64,000 nucleotides of DNA from Rodentibacter myodis (GTDB taxonomy: Bacteria; Pseudomonadota; Gammaproteobacteria; Enterobacterales; Pasteurellaceae): contig NZ_MLHQ01000011.1 in NCBI RefSeq assembly GCF_001999305.1, positions 1-64,000 on the forward strand, read 5' to 3'. The notes beneath the pieces are model-generated. The model made no database searches. It saw only the letters and a list, made by a program, of their open reading frames with translations, and had not been told where the DNA came from. This document shows positions 53,946-63,072 of this stretch, one piece after another (the first letter of the stretch is position 1; each line of letters starts with the position of its first letter). The translations under genes were made by a program, and so were the position numbers.

Positions 53946-55107
53946 AGATTTTAAACAAATGCTAGCCGAAAGCGGCTTACCAACGGAAGAAACGGAAATT
54001 CGACAAGAATTTGAACGTTTAACGGCTCAAGAAGGCTTAATCACCAATACGTCAAGAATGTCGCCATTTTGGCGTTTGGTCACGGCGATCGCAGTTAAAC
54101 CGGTGAAATGGTTAACTGATCACCTGATTACGGAAATTTTGCCAAATTTATTTGTTAAAACCGCGAAAGACAGTTGGTTACAAATTCAAGCGTGGGCGGT
54201 GGGGTTAGATTTTAAACCGGCTACCAAAGCCGAGGGAGTAATCCATTTCACCAAAGAAAGTGATGTAACGGAACTCACCGTCAAAGCAGGGACGATTGTA
54301 CAAACCGAACGCATTAACGATGTTATTTTCCGCCTTGTGGTGACCCAAGACACGGTGATCCCTAAAGGGGCATTACGCGGCCCTGTCCCCGTGATTGCCG
54401 AACAAGCAGGTGCAAATTATAACCTCGCCGCCGGTTATTACCGTATTTTACCGGAATCTATCTCCGGTATAAGTGCAGTCGAAAATTTAGAAAATTGGCT
54501 GACTTCACCCGGTGCAGATCGTGAAACCAATGATGAATTGCGCGAACGCTATCGCACCCAATTTTCAAGCGTAGGACAACACCACATTGACAGCGTTTAT
54601 AAAGGAATGATTGCCAAAGTTGCCGGATTGTCGATAGATAGAATTTATTTTAAACACGATGCGCCACGTGGTCCTGCAACGGCGAATGCATATTTATTAC
54701 TTGACACGGGCATAACCAGTCAGCCGTTTATTGATAAAGTCAATCACTATGTGCGAGACGAAAACAATCACGGACACGGCGATGATTTACTGTGCTTTGC
54801 AATGCCGGAAACAAAACATAATTTAACTTGTTCCATTTATTTTCATCCGTCAATTTTTGTCGGTGAGGTACGAAAACAAGAAATTTTACAACAGGTTGAA
54901 AATATGATCCGTTGCGCATTTCGTGAAAATAATAATTATAAGGTGACAAAAACTTACCCGTTTACCCGTTTTAGTTGGTCGAAATTAGGGGAAGAAATCC
55001 ACGACAGCATCAACGAAATAGCCTCGATCGTGTGGGGGCAAGCAGATATTCAAAGCGAATTAACGATCCCACGCATCCGACAATTAAATGTCACTATTCA
55101 ACGTTAA
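53938..55107 (+). CDS. Baseplate assembly protein J (P2 gpJ family)
   Basis: The 389-residue protein has the J-type core: HFTKESDVTELTVKAGTIVQTERINDVIFR near 101-130, IAEQAGANYNLAAGYYR near 152-168 and GADRETNDELRERYRTQF near 192-209. It forms the edge of the baseplate. It overlaps the previous gene and is followed by gpI, the P2 order. Confidence 0.92.
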   Translation: MSEDFKQMLAESGLPTEETEIRQEFERLTAQEGLITNTSRMSPFWRLVTAIAVKPVKWLTDHLITEILPNLFVKTAKDSWLQIQAWAVGLDFKPATKAEGVIHFTKESDVTELTVKAGTIVQTERINDVIFRLVVTQDTVIPKGALRGPVPVIAEQAGANYNLAAGYYRILPESISGISAVENLENWLTSPGADRETNDELRERYRTQFSSVGQHHIDSVYKGMIAKVAGLSIDRIYFKHDAPRGPATANAYLLLDTGITSQPFIDKVNHYVRDENNHGHGDDLLCFAMPETKHNLTCSIYFHPSIFVGEVRKQEILQQVENMIRCAFRENNNYKVTKTYPFTRFSWSKLGEEIHDSINEIASIVWGQADIQSELTIPRIRQLNVTIQR

Positions 55108-55116
55108 GGGAAAACA

Positions 55117-55641
55117 ATGAAAATAAAATTACCCTTTTGGATGGATAAAGGCGAACTAAACAAAATCGCCGTGCTATTTGGTAAATGGTGGGATTATGTT
55201 TTAAGTGCGGTCAAATTTCCTTTCAATATTTTAGATGAAGAAAAATGTAGCGAGCGCATTTTAAATTTAATTGCCTATCAACGTGATATAGAACGTTTTG
55301 AGGGTGAACCCTTAGAATTATTCCGAAAACGGGTGAAATATGCCTTTTTGAATGCAAAAGATGCGGGCAGTAAAGCGGGGTTTATTCGTATCTTTGAACG
55401 ATTAGGGATCGGCTATGTAGAAATTGAAGAACGTTTTGACTTAGAAAACTGGGATGTCATCAAAATTCGCTTGAGCGATTCACAGTTGGCAAAGAAAACC
55501 GAATTACTCAATTTAATCATTCGTAAATACGGCCGCACTTGTCGCCGCTACACTTTTGAAGTAATCACAAAAGAAACCGTGGCAATTTACCACGGCGAAT
55601 TTAACCAAGATTACCAAAGTTTTTACGTGAAAGTGAATTAA
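55117..55641 (+). CDS. Tail protein I (P2 gpI-like)
   Basis: The 174-residue protein lies between gpJ and the fibre, where P2 has gp[42 protein letters not shown] near 47-87 is the conserved region. An uptake sequence (AAGTGCGGTC) is near 55204. The family match is moderate. Confidence 0.8.
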   Translation: MKIKLPFWMDKGELNKIAVLFGKWWDYVLSAVKFPFNILDEEKCSERILNLIAYQRDIERFEGEPLELFRKRVKYAFLNAKDAGSKAGFIRIFERLGIGYVEIEERFDLENWDVIKIRLSDSQLAKKTELLNLIIRKYGRTCRRYTFEVITKETVAIYHGEFNQDYQSFYVKVN

Positions 55642-55669
55642 CCAATAATAACAAGAAGAGGTTTAATTT

Positions 55670-58012
55670 ATGGCAAGTTTAATCACGCCACAGTTTGAAC
55701 ATTACATTGCCGAGCAAACTATCGCAAATGGTACAGTTGTGTTTGATGAATTTATTTTTGCCAATATTCCGGGCTTAAATGCAAATAATCTTGCACAACA
55801 TTTAACAATGCCAGCAGCTGCACAAATCGTTCACCGCCAAGCCATTTCACAAAAAGGCGTTATCAATGAAAATGCGGTGGTATATTCCGTCACCATTGGC
55901 ACAGACGTGGGCGATTTTGATTTTAACTTTATCGGCTTAATCAATAAAAGCAAAAATCTTTTAGCTGTTGCCGTGCAAACTGCACCGGTGAAAAAAACAC
56001 GAAATAAAAATGCGATACAAGGCAACAGTATTACACGCAATATTCTTTTGGAATTTAGCGGCGCAAAATCCTTAACCGGCATTAATGTGTCTGCCGAAAC
56101 GTGGCAAATTGATTTCACGGTTCGACTACACGGGCTTGATGAAAAAATCCGTTTAACCAATCGTGATCTTTATGGCCGCGCCGTTTTTTTTGATGATGGA
56201 TTTTTAGTTAAACGAAAAACAGGCAATCAATTCACTATTCAATCGGGGTTGGGATACGTTGAAGGTGTGCGGATGAATTTGAACGCAATTCATCATCTCA
56301 CCGCAAATAATTTGCCTTGTTCGATTTATGCTGACGTAGTGCATCATTGCACCGTAACAGGGGCATATGAAACAGAAATCAAATATCTCACGCAATCAAA
56401 AGCCGACTATATAGATACAGCAAATCGCCAACATTACGTACAGATTTTGGCGGATATTGACAGCCAAGGCAATGTCACCGACCGCCGATTATTGTCGCCA
56501 TTTTTAGGTATTACCCCAAAAGATCTAGACGATACAACCATAAATAAAGCGGATAAAACGGGGCATACTCATAAGCTGCCAATTGCAAGTCTCGTTAAGC
56601 GGGGGATCGCTAAACTTTATTCGGGCTATGATTCTGACAGCGAAGAAATGGCAGCAACGCCAAAAGCCATTAAAGGATTAAAAGCATTAATTGATGCCGT
56701 TACGAAAAATCTTGGGAATTACATCCCAAACAGCAAAAAATCCTCCTCTGTCGGCAGCAATTCGGCGGAGACGGTAGCGACTTCAGCGGCAGTAAAAACA
56801 GCTTTTGACAAAGGCGTAACAGCACTGAATACCGCAAATAATGCAAACAACAATGCCAATGGGCGTGTGAGTAAATCAGGCGACACAATGACCGGCACAC
56901 TTACCGTCCCGCATATTATTGTCAATGATGCCGGCAATAATAACAGTGTACAAGTCGGTGATGATGCAAAATTTCTTGATGTAGATATTGGGAATACGAT
57001 TGGATTACAAGGTATAGGTGCACCAACCCGGGGTTACATCGCTTACGGTACAAGCAAAAAACGTTTTGGGTTTGACGGTACACTTTTTCGAGCGGAAAGT
57101 GCGATTGGTACAAATCATTATGGACACGGTAGTTATTCATCACAATATAGTACCAATGCGCCATTTGTAGTTGAAGCAAACGGGTCTGTTTCACGTGATA
57201 CTTACCATCCGTTTATTAAGGGCAAAGTACGCGCCGCAGGTCAATATGGAACAGCATTTTCCCTTGGTTATACCACTAAACAAGGTTCCGGTGATGGCTT
57301 TGGTCGAGGAATTATCCATTTAATCGAAGATAACGGCGCGGAAAAGCATTGGGATTTTGAGCATAACGGTGATTTTCGGTCATCAAATGATGTAATAACC
57401 GGATCGGGTAACTCTCTGAATACATTACAAAATAATTATACGCAATTTGTGGGCAGTAATAGCTACATAAAAAGCCTGACAAATAACAATATTCAGCTGC
57501 GCTGGAAACCAAGTGGGAACGGGTTAGAGTTAAAAATAGATAACACTGAACTCGGCGGCATCCATTACTCAAACCGCGCTTATGTTGAGGCAACAGCCGG
57601 AAATTATGGCGGATTATGGATTGATAGACCAACTAATAATGACCGAATGTTGTTCGAAAGCAATGGTAACCGTTTTGCTTTCATTCGCCGCAATAGACAG
57701 TCAGGCAGTAATCACTATGTAATTTTCACACCGGAAAAAAATGGCACGGTAGCCTTATTAGAGGATTTTACCCAAAGCCTATCCGGAAACGGCTGGTGCA
57801 AGTTACCAAGTGGTTTAATTATTCAGTGGGGACAATCAACCTCCGGAAATATTTCGTTTCCAATCGCATTTCCAACAACCTGTTTTGTTGTTTCGCATTC
57901 TAAAACAGGGGGCGGAAGGGATACTAGAGTAGCAAATATATCAAGAACCGGATTTAGTTCTTATGCTACGGGAGACGTGGGAACAACTTTTTATATGGCA
58001 ATCGGACGATAA
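55670..58012 (+). CDS. Tail fibre protein
   Basis: The 780-residue fibre has an N-terminal baseplate-joining domain (residues 1-160, SLITPQFEHYIAEQTIANGTVVFDEFIFANIPG), repeats rich in Asn, Ala and Gly with TMTGTLTVPHI near 405, and a C-terminal receptor-binding part that begins CKLPSGLIIQWGQSTSG near 710 and ends YMAIGR, the gp53-type fibre tip. The tip is likely the host-range determinant. The frame is intact. Confidence 0.9.
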   Translation: MASLITPQFEHYIAEQTIANGTVVFDEFIFANIPGLNANNLAQHLTMPAAAQIVHRQAISQKGVINENAVVYSVTIGTDVGDFDFNFIGLINKSKNLLAVAVQTAPVKKTRNKNAIQGNSITRNILLEFSGAKSLTGINVSAETWQIDFTVRLHGLDEKIRLTNRDLYGRAVFFDDGFLVKRKTGNQFTIQSGLGYVEGVRMNLNAIHHLTANNLPCSIYADVVHHCTVTGAYETEIKYLTQSKADYIDTANRQHYVQILADIDSQGNVTDRRLLSPFLGITPKDLDDTTINKADKTGHTHKLPIASLVKRGIAKLYSGYDSDSEEMAATPKAIKGLKALIDAVTKNLGNYIPNSKKSSSVGSNSAETVATSAAVKTAFDKGVTALNTANNANNNANGRVSKSGDTMTGTLTVPHIIVNDAGNNNSVQVGDDAKFLDVDIGNTIGLQGIGAPTRGYIAYGTSKKRFGFDGTLFRAESAIGTNHYGHGSYSSQYSTNAPFVVEANGSVSRDTYHPFIKGKVRAAGQYGTAFSLGYTTKQGSGDGFGRGIIHLIEDNGAEKHWDFEHNGDFRSSNDVITGSGNSLNTLQNNYTQFVGSNSYIKSLTNNNIQLRWKPSGNGLELKIDNTELGGIHYSNRAYVEATAGNYGGLWIDRPTNNDRMLFESNGNRFAFIRRNRQSGSNHYVIFTPEKNGTVALLEDFTQSLSGNGWCKLPSGLIIQWGQSTSGNISFPIAFPTTCFVVSHSKTGGGRDTRVANISRTGFSSYATGDVGTTFYMAIGR

Positions 58013-58024
58013 TAATGAGGATTT

Positions 58025-58657
58025 ATGTATTTTTTTGACGAAACCATTAATGCTTTTTTAGTTGAAGGCATCCACAACATCCCTGAAAGTGCAGTTGCAG
58101 TATCAGAGGCGGAATATGACGACCTTATCGCCAAACGTGATTCCGGTTGTGTGCTTTATGTTTCAGACAGCAAAGTCAAAGCGACCCCGCCGCGCCCGTC
58201 TGCTGAATATGATTGGGACGGTAAAAAGTGGATTATTTCAAAGGATAAATTGACCGCACTTTTGGATGAACAACGCGAAACAATACGAGAAAAAATCAAC
58301 GCCTTACGCGATGAAAAAATCAATGGCGGTGTATGGATTGAGGCAATAAACAAATGGATTGATTCAGATGCAACCGCAGAGCGTAATTTGTTGAGCGTGA
58401 AAGCTACCTTTGACCTGATGGGCGATAGCATACCTGCAATCGAGTGGACGTGTGCCGACAATAGCCAAATAATGCTTACGAAAGACAAATTGCTTGCTAT
58501 TTGGCAGGCATTACTCGAGGCGAAAACCCACAATCACGCCAACGCCCTCAAGCATAAAGCGGCAATGGAGAAAGCCAAAAATCCGTTTGAATATGATTTT
58601 TCAACCGATTGGACAAAAACATATCAAGATTTTTTACAGGAGCAACAAAATGACTAA
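58025..58657 (+). CDS. Tail fibre assembly-associated protein (DUF4376)
   Basis: The 210-residue protein has an N-terminal fibre-chaperone-like part (residues 1-70, with PPRPSAEYDWDGKKWI) and a DUF4376 domain (about 85-185, EKINALRDEKINGGVWIEAINKWIDSD). Its place directly after the fibre gene supports a chaperone or fibre-linked role. An uptake sequence lies near 58253. Confidence 0.83.
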   Translation: MYFFDETINAFLVEGIHNIPESAVAVSEAEYDDLIAKRDSGCVLYVSDSKVKATPPRPSAEYDWDGKKWIISKDKLTALLDEQRETIREKINALRDEKINGGVWIEAINKWIDSDATAERNLLSVKATFDLMGDSIPAIEWTCADNSQIMLTKDKLLAIWQALLEAKTHNHANALKHKAAMEKAKNPFEYDFSTDWTKTYQDFLQEQQND

Positions 58658-58925
58658 AACAACTAAAACGAAATTAAAAAATTACGCCTACAACGTTGTG
58701 ATTGCGATTGATCAACTATTTAACGCATTCACTGGCGGTGGCGCGGATGAAACGCTTTCAAGCCGCACCTATCGCCGTGCCATATTAAACCCAAAACCCA
58801 AAAAACGTTGGCGTGTGTTATATCGTGTCATTAATGGTTTATTTCGTGATTCAACACATTGTGAAACGGCATATCATAGCGAGTTAAATCGCAAACAATA
58901 TCCGGCTGATTTTGAAACAAATTAA
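58650..58925 (+). CDS. Small basic late phage protein of unknown function
   Basis: The 91-residue protein from ATG 58650 (GGAG upstream) overlaps the preceding gene by eight bases. It is basic (SSRTYRRAILNPKPKKRWRVLYRVING near 37-63) and has a hydrophobic run near 14-28. Proteins of this look follow fibre genes in HP1-like phages; no function is known to me. Confidence 0.72.
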   Translation: MTKTTKTKLKNYAYNVVIAIDQLFNAFTGGGADETLSSRTYRRAILNPKPKKRWRVLYRVINGLFRDSTHCETAYHSELNRKQYPADFETN

Positions 58926-58939
58926 AAGGCAGTTTGACT

Positions 58940-59701
58940 ATGTGGCAACAACAAAAACTAAAATTATCCCCACAGGTTAAAACAATATTACAGAATGCAC
59001 AAAAGGGGATTATTTCCCCTTTTTCTTTATCTGTCAGTGGCACGAAATTAGGCGTGCATAACTGGTCGCACGGGATCAAAGAAAAATCAAATCACTATTT
59101 ATCACCCGAAAATGCAGTGAAAGCACTAGCGGCAAAGTTAGTGGATTACGCTGATCCGAACCGCCCAAAAGGTGTGCAGGATGTTGTCGTCATTATGGTG
59201 ACAAATAGCAATATCGAGCAATTTATTGCCGACTTAGAAAAGGTGCGCGAACTTTTGCCCGAACCAACATTTAAACAAGCATTGGATTACGCGAAATCAA
59301 GCAAAGATTTACAAACCACAAAAATGGTGAAAACACCCACAATGGTAAATCCTGCTTTTTCAAATGGGGCAGATATTACACCGGGGTCTGCCCGCACAAT
59401 GCAAGGTATTTTACGCAATGCCACTGCCGCAGCCGTTGCCGTACAAACAAAAGACCCTATGGCAGCCATTGAAGCACTAAAAAAAGCAAAAGCAGAAAGG
59501 GACAAACAAAATAAAGAAAAAGTCGAAAAAATGCTAAACACATCGGCGAATATCTATGCGTTTTCGGTTTCGGATTATCTCGAAATTGTCGAAAGCAAAA
59601 TCAAAATTAACGTGCCGTCATCGGGCAATGTCTTCACCGCTTGTGTGATGTTTATCGGCACGGATTTAACCCATATTAAAGGAATGTTACAAAATGCCTA
59701 G
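58940..59701 (+). CDS. HP1-type late protein of unknown function
   Basis: The 253-residue protein starts at ATG 58940; a TTG at 58934 is the other possible start. It begins MWQQQKLKLSPQVKTILQNAQKG, has a central charged helical region (AIEALKKAKAERDKQNKEKVEKML near 176-200), and a C-terminal beta part. It overlaps the next gene by eight bases and belongs to the baseplate/spike end of the late operon. A tail role is likely by position only. Confidence 0.75.
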   Translation: MWQQQKLKLSPQVKTILQNAQKGIISPFSLSVSGTKLGVHNWSHGIKEKSNHYLSPENAVKALAAKLVDYADPNRPKGVQDVVVIMVTNSNIEQFIADLEKVRELLPEPTFKQALDYAKSSKDLQTTKMVKTPTMVNPAFSNGADITPGSARTMQGILRNATAAAVAVQTKDPMAAIEALKKAKAERDKQNKEKVEKMLNTSANIYAFSVSDYLEIVESKIKINVPSSGNVFTACVMFIGTDLTHIKGMLQNA

Positions 59702-60323
59702 ACTACCACTTATTGCACAACGTCAATCACAACAAACAAATCAAGGCGCATCAGTACCGAAACGTAATCCCAGTGTTCAACTTGCATTAAACGGCACGCC
59801 TATTTATTTGCACAATATCTTGATGACCGTTTCCGTAAAACGTGAAGAAAAAGATATGAGCGGTCAAAAATCCAGTACGAAAAAATCCGACAAAGGTGTA
59901 AAAGCGAAAGAATTAAGTGTGACGGGTTTTATCCCCTACAACCACAAAGAATGGCTCACCCAATTATTCAATCTTGCGGAATCGGAAGACGGCAAGGGCG
60001 AGCAAAGTAAATATCGAGTTTCTTGCACGGTTGCCGAAGCGGTAAATATGCGTGAAGTACAATTTAGTGGTGAAGTCACCGCAACGGAGCAAAACGGGCA
60101 ATTAGGTTGGGTGGTTTCTTTCACATTGCGAGAGGTCAATTCCGTTGCCGAGAAAAAAGACCAACGCAAGAAAAAACCAAAAGCCAAAGTTCAAAGTGAA
60201 AAAGCCCCAACCGCACAAAACACAAATAAAAGTGCGGTTGAAAATTCGGGTAAATCTGACGAAACCAAACAAGAAAAAGATGATAGCGTTTGGGCAAAAA
60301 TTAATAATGCGATTGGTGACTAA
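59694..60323 (+). CDS. Baseplate complex protein (putative)
   Basis: A 209-residue protein: residues 20-150 form a beta-rich domain (VQLALNGTPIYLHNILMTVSVKREEKD, AKELSVTGFIPYNHKEWLTQLFNLAE) like phage tail-hub/LysM-linked subunits, and 155-195 is a Lys-rich linker with an uptake sequence in the DNA. It is joined to the spike gene by a one-base overlap. The family name is tentative. Confidence 0.68.
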   Translation: MPRLPLIAQRQSQQTNQGASVPKRNPSVQLALNGTPIYLHNILMTVSVKREEKDMSGQKSSTKKSDKGVKAKELSVTGFIPYNHKEWLTQLFNLAESEDGKGEQSKYRVSCTVAEAVNMREVQFSGEVTATEQNGQLGWVVSFTLREVNSVAEKKDQRKKKPKAKVQSEKAPTAQNTNKSAVENSGKSDETKQEKDDSVWAKINNAIGD

Positions 60324-61921
60324 TGAAAGTAATTAAAACCTTTCTTCTTGATGGTGAAGAATTAGAACTTGCCGATGAACAAATTATTTTAGAACTAAAT
60401 AACACCGGACGGGGTTTTGTGACCGTACTCACTGATAAAGATTGCGTGGGTAAAAGTGCCGTATTTGAAATGGGTGAATACGATCACTATTACAAATGGT
60501 TTGATGGCATCGTTGAACGGGAGCAAAGCGCGGAAAATGGCTATAAAAAATTGTTTATTCGGGAAAAAGTGGCGGTATTTGAAAAACCATTAAATTGCTC
60601 TCATCGCCATATCACCTTGCGTGATTTATGCGACTGGATTACAAGCCAAACACAAATTCCAGTAAGAGTACCGCAAGCGGATTATGCCGATACCCCAATT
60701 CCATTATTCACTCACAATGGCAGTGGTTATCAGCTTTTAAGCAATATTGGGCGACAATATCAAATCGCTGATTATATGTGGCAACAATCGCCCGATGGTT
60801 CGCTTTTTGTGGGTTCTCATAAAGATTCACGGTGGGCAGGAAAAAATATCGAGTTTGATGAAGGGATGACATTAACAAGCGGCAGCAACGATATGACCAT
60901 TCCTATTACGGCTGCTATTCGACCGGGGGCAATCATCAATGGCAATAAAATTCAAAAAGTAGAATTACACGGCGATGATTATGTACTTTCTTGGGAAACG
61001 TTAGGCAAAGACGGTAAGCCGGAACAAAAAAGCCCTGAACGCCGTCAAATTGAAAAAACCTTCCCGGAACTGGCGGGCGGGTATCACTTACCAAAATATG
61101 CAAAAGTAGTAGGTATTGCCGATCCTTCAAGCGGTGGTGATATTTCCGATCCGTTTCGTCCCAAATATGCCGTAGAATTGCAATTACTAGATGAAAATGG
61201 CAACGAAGATAAAAGCGTGCCGGTTTATCCTGCTGTGCCTTTACCAGTAACAAGTACAGGATCACAGGGCGGTGATTTTGCCTTTCCCGAAGTTGGCACA
61301 ATGGTTGAAGTTGGTTTTGCCTATGGGCGTAGCGATCAACCCTTTGTGCGCACTATGTTGGCACAAGGAAAAACCGTGCCGAGCGTTGCGCCGGGTGAAC
61401 AACTAAAACAACAACGCCCTGAGGTGTACGAACGCACCGATGCCGCCGGCAATAAAATTCGAGAAACAGATCAGAAAATTACTGATAAATCTTTTGAACG
61501 TCATATTGAAACCGACAGTGAAGTAAAACAAATCGGCACATCGACAAAAACAGTTGATGCCGATAGCTCACAAACTATCGGTGGCAATAAAAGTACAAGT
61601 GTTTTAGGGAGCATTGAAGATACTACCGCAAGCAACCGAACAATCGGAACGGGCGGAACATTGCAAGAAAAAATTGTAGGATTAGCACAACGGGTTTCTG
61701 ATGAAAAAAATAAAATCGTTGCACCGTTAAGCTATGTGGGATCGGAAGGGCAAAATATTTTTAGATTACTGGAAGAGACGATCCAATTATTAGGTGAAGT
61801 GGCAAGTGCAGTGGCAACTCATACTCATAACGGCCCGACACCAAATCAAGCAGCTACCTTTTCAGCACAATCCACCAAAGCTCAACAAATAAAAAGTAAG
61901 CTAACCCCAATCATTGAATAA
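60323..61921 (+). CDS. Baseplate hub/spike protein (gpV/VgrG-like)
   Basis: The 532-residue protein has a hub-like N-terminal half (about 1-240), an OB-fold-like region (AFPEVGTMVEVGFAYGRSDQPFVRTMLAQG, about 322-351), a charged repeat stem near 375-460 and a C-terminal His500-Thr-His502 (THTHNG), the iron-binding motif of contractile-tail spike tips. The tail tip pierces the outer membrane. It appears to fuse P2 gpD- and gpV-like functions. Confidence 0.83.
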   Translation: MKVIKTFLLDGEELELADEQIILELNNTGRGFVTVLTDKDCVGKSAVFEMGEYDHYYKWFDGIVEREQSAENGYKKLFIREKVAVFEKPLNCSHRHITLRDLCDWITSQTQIPVRVPQADYADTPIPLFTHNGSGYQLLSNIGRQYQIADYMWQQSPDGSLFVGSHKDSRWAGKNIEFDEGMTLTSGSNDMTIPITAAIRPGAIINGNKIQKVELHGDDYVLSWETLGKDGKPEQKSPERRQIEKTFPELAGGYHLPKYAKVVGIADPSSGGDISDPFRPKYAVELQLLDENGNEDKSVPVYPAVPLPVTSTGSQGGDFAFPEVGTMVEVGFAYGRSDQPFVRTMLAQGKTVPSVAPGEQLKQQRPEVYERTDAAGNKIRETDQKITDKSFERHIETDSEVKQIGTSTKTVDADSSQTIGGNKSTSVLGSIEDTTASNRTIGTGGTLQEKIVGLAQRVSDEKNKIVAPLSYVGSEGQNIFRLLEETIQLLGEVASAVATHTHNGPTPNQAATFSAQSTKAQQIKSKLTPIIE

Positions 61922-61937
61922 TCATTAATATAAAAAT

Positions 61938-61995
61938 TACTGTATATCTTGACAGTGATTTTTTATCCCTTAAAATACTGTTTATAAAAACAGTA
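61938..61995 (+). promoter_or_regulatory. Promoter with two LexA boxes before the DinI-like gene
   Basis: TACTGTATATCTTGACAGTG (61938-61957) and TACTGTTTATAAAAACAGTA (61976-61995) both fit CTGT-N8-ACAG; the second is a near-perfect SOS box. A promoter fits between them: TTGACA (61949-61954) and TAAAAT (61971-61976), 16 bases apart, so LexA would cover both elements. Confidence 0.88.
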
Positions 61996-62010
61996 ACAAA
62001 AGGGAAAACT

Positions 62011-62271
62011 ATGAAAAAACTAGACATTCGTTTTACAAAAGAACGGGACAGCAAAAAAATAGCCAGACAGCAAAAAATGATTGCAAAATTGGAAGAAGTA
62101 TTGCCAAAACGTATTGGTGAAAAATTTAAGGATGTTGATGTCAGAATCAGAACATCAAGTTCACAAGGATTTGATGTTTCAGGTTTTGATAAAGACGATA
62201 AGGAAAAATTTTTAGCATATCTTGAGGAGCTTTGGAATGATGATTCACTCCTTGACGGAATAGATGAATAA
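62011..62271 (+). CDS. DinI-like SOS-regulated protein
   Basis: The 86-residue protein has the DinI-like end RIRTSSSQGFDVSGFDKDDKEKFLAYLEELWNDDSLL. DinI binds and stabilises RecA filaments and tunes the SOS response. A strong ribosome site (AAAGGGAAAAC) and two LexA boxes precede it, so damage would switch it on even in the lysogen. It is the last gene before the attachment region. Confidence 0.88.
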   Translation: MKKLDIRFTKERDSKKIARQQKMIAKLEEVLPKRIGEKFKDVDVRIRTSSSQGFDVSGFDKDDKEKFLAYLEELWNDDSLLDGIDE

Positions 62272-62295
62272 AAACAACCAAGCAGATTAACCAAG

Positions 62296-62332
62296 AAAAC
62301 GCCTTGTTGGTATATGCCGGCAGGCGTTTTTT
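62296..62332 (+). terminator. Terminator after the DinI-like gene
   Basis: AAAACGCCT (62296-62304) and AGGCGTTTT (62322-62330) form a 9-bp stem with a 17-base loop and run into TTTT. Confidence 0.8.
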
Positions 62333-62885
62333 ATTTTGGCAACAGCCCCTATTTTTAGCAAATGCCAACTTGTCATAATAGTCTTGTGATATAGCCACCT
62401 GTTTTATTTCTAAAACACACCACGGAAAATTTAACTTATTGTTTCTCAAATAAATTTATTCAATGATGATAATTGACTACTAACCACGGAAATTTTTCAC
62501 GTAAAACCTCACGCCACGTAAAATCCACTTCCTCCCCCACCGAATTTACGTTAAAAATTTTCATTTTTTCAGTTAAATTTCATAAGGTAAATAGTGCTAA
62601 CTGTTTGAAGTAAAAGAGATCATTTAAAGAACGGAATAGGGATCTTAACTGTAAAAATTACAGGCTTTTACAGTGTCTTACACTTAAAAAGGATCATAGA
62701 AAACAGGCGAAATAATACAACTTTATGATTTATAAATATTTTTTTGATTTTACGTAGGAATTTTCAGAAAATTTTATTTCAGTTTAGGCAAACTGGCGAT
62801 CACCGCCACCAAATGAATGAATTGTAGAAAATAGAGAAAGCGTTAAAAGAATTTAACCGCCACTTCATCGCCAGTCTAGGTTAAA
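62333..62885. other. Non-coding right arm of the prophage
   Basis: No gene of credible size is seen in about 550 A+T-rich bases. CACGTAAAA occurs twice (62498-62506 and 62515-62523), 17 bases apart, and related TTTACGT and TTTTACG words recur near 62545 and 62750; these could be integrase or IHF arm sites of the attachment region. The cos site or origin elements were not recognised. Confidence 0.5.
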
Positions 62886-62961
62886 TGGTGGGTCGTGAAG
62901 GATTCGAACCTTCGACCAACGGATTAAAAGTCCGCTGCTCTACCGACTGAGCTAACGACCC
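62886..62961 (-). tRNA. tRNA-Lys (UUU)
   Basis: The 76-base gene reads GGGTCGTTAGCTCAG at its 5' end and ends with encoded CCA. The anticodon loop CTTTTAA gives UUU. It is complete. It lies in the segment carried by HP1-type phages as part of the attachment core, so the copy here belongs to the prophage. Confidence 0.95.
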
Positions 62962-63010
62962 AAGTATAGGATTTTAAAGGAGTTTTTTACAAAATTGAGA
63001 TTTTGTAAAA

Positions 63011-63072
63011 TGGTGCCCGAAGCCAGACTTGAACTGGCACGCCTCGAAAGGCGAGGGATTTTAAATCCCTTA
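63011..63072 (-). pseudogene. 3' part of tRNA-Leu (UAA), phage attachment core
   Basis: From the anticodon stem (AGGGA-TTTAAAA-TCCCT, anticodon TAA), through the long variable arm and T arm to the encoded CCA at 63011, the sequence is a normal tRNA-Leu. The 5' third (acceptor strand and D arm) is absent; the sequence changes to ydbH at 63070. It cannot give a functional tRNA. Confidence 0.88.
63063..63069. other. attR overlap region
   Basis: AAATCCC, in the anticodon loop/stem of the tRNA-Leu fragment, marks the phage-ydbH border. It differs by one base from attL (AAATACC). The two would form heteroduplex on recombination. Confidence 0.75.

Larger units (their letters stand above)
31259..63069. 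mobile_element. HP1-type (P2-like) prophage inserted in ydbH
   Basis: The element of about 31.8 kb has a HP1 order of genes: int, cI, cox, replication, ogr-like activator, capsid, lysis, tail, with portal and terminase running leftward. The integrase is nearly identical in the parts I can recall to HP1 integrase. No structural gene is broken; only hicA is frameshifted. The ends are the 7-bp AAATACC (31259-31265) and AAATCCC (63063-63069). The tRNA-Lys gene and 3' part of tRNA-Leu inside its right end are the HP1 attachment core. The prophage looks complete and is probably able to excise. Confidence 0.93.
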
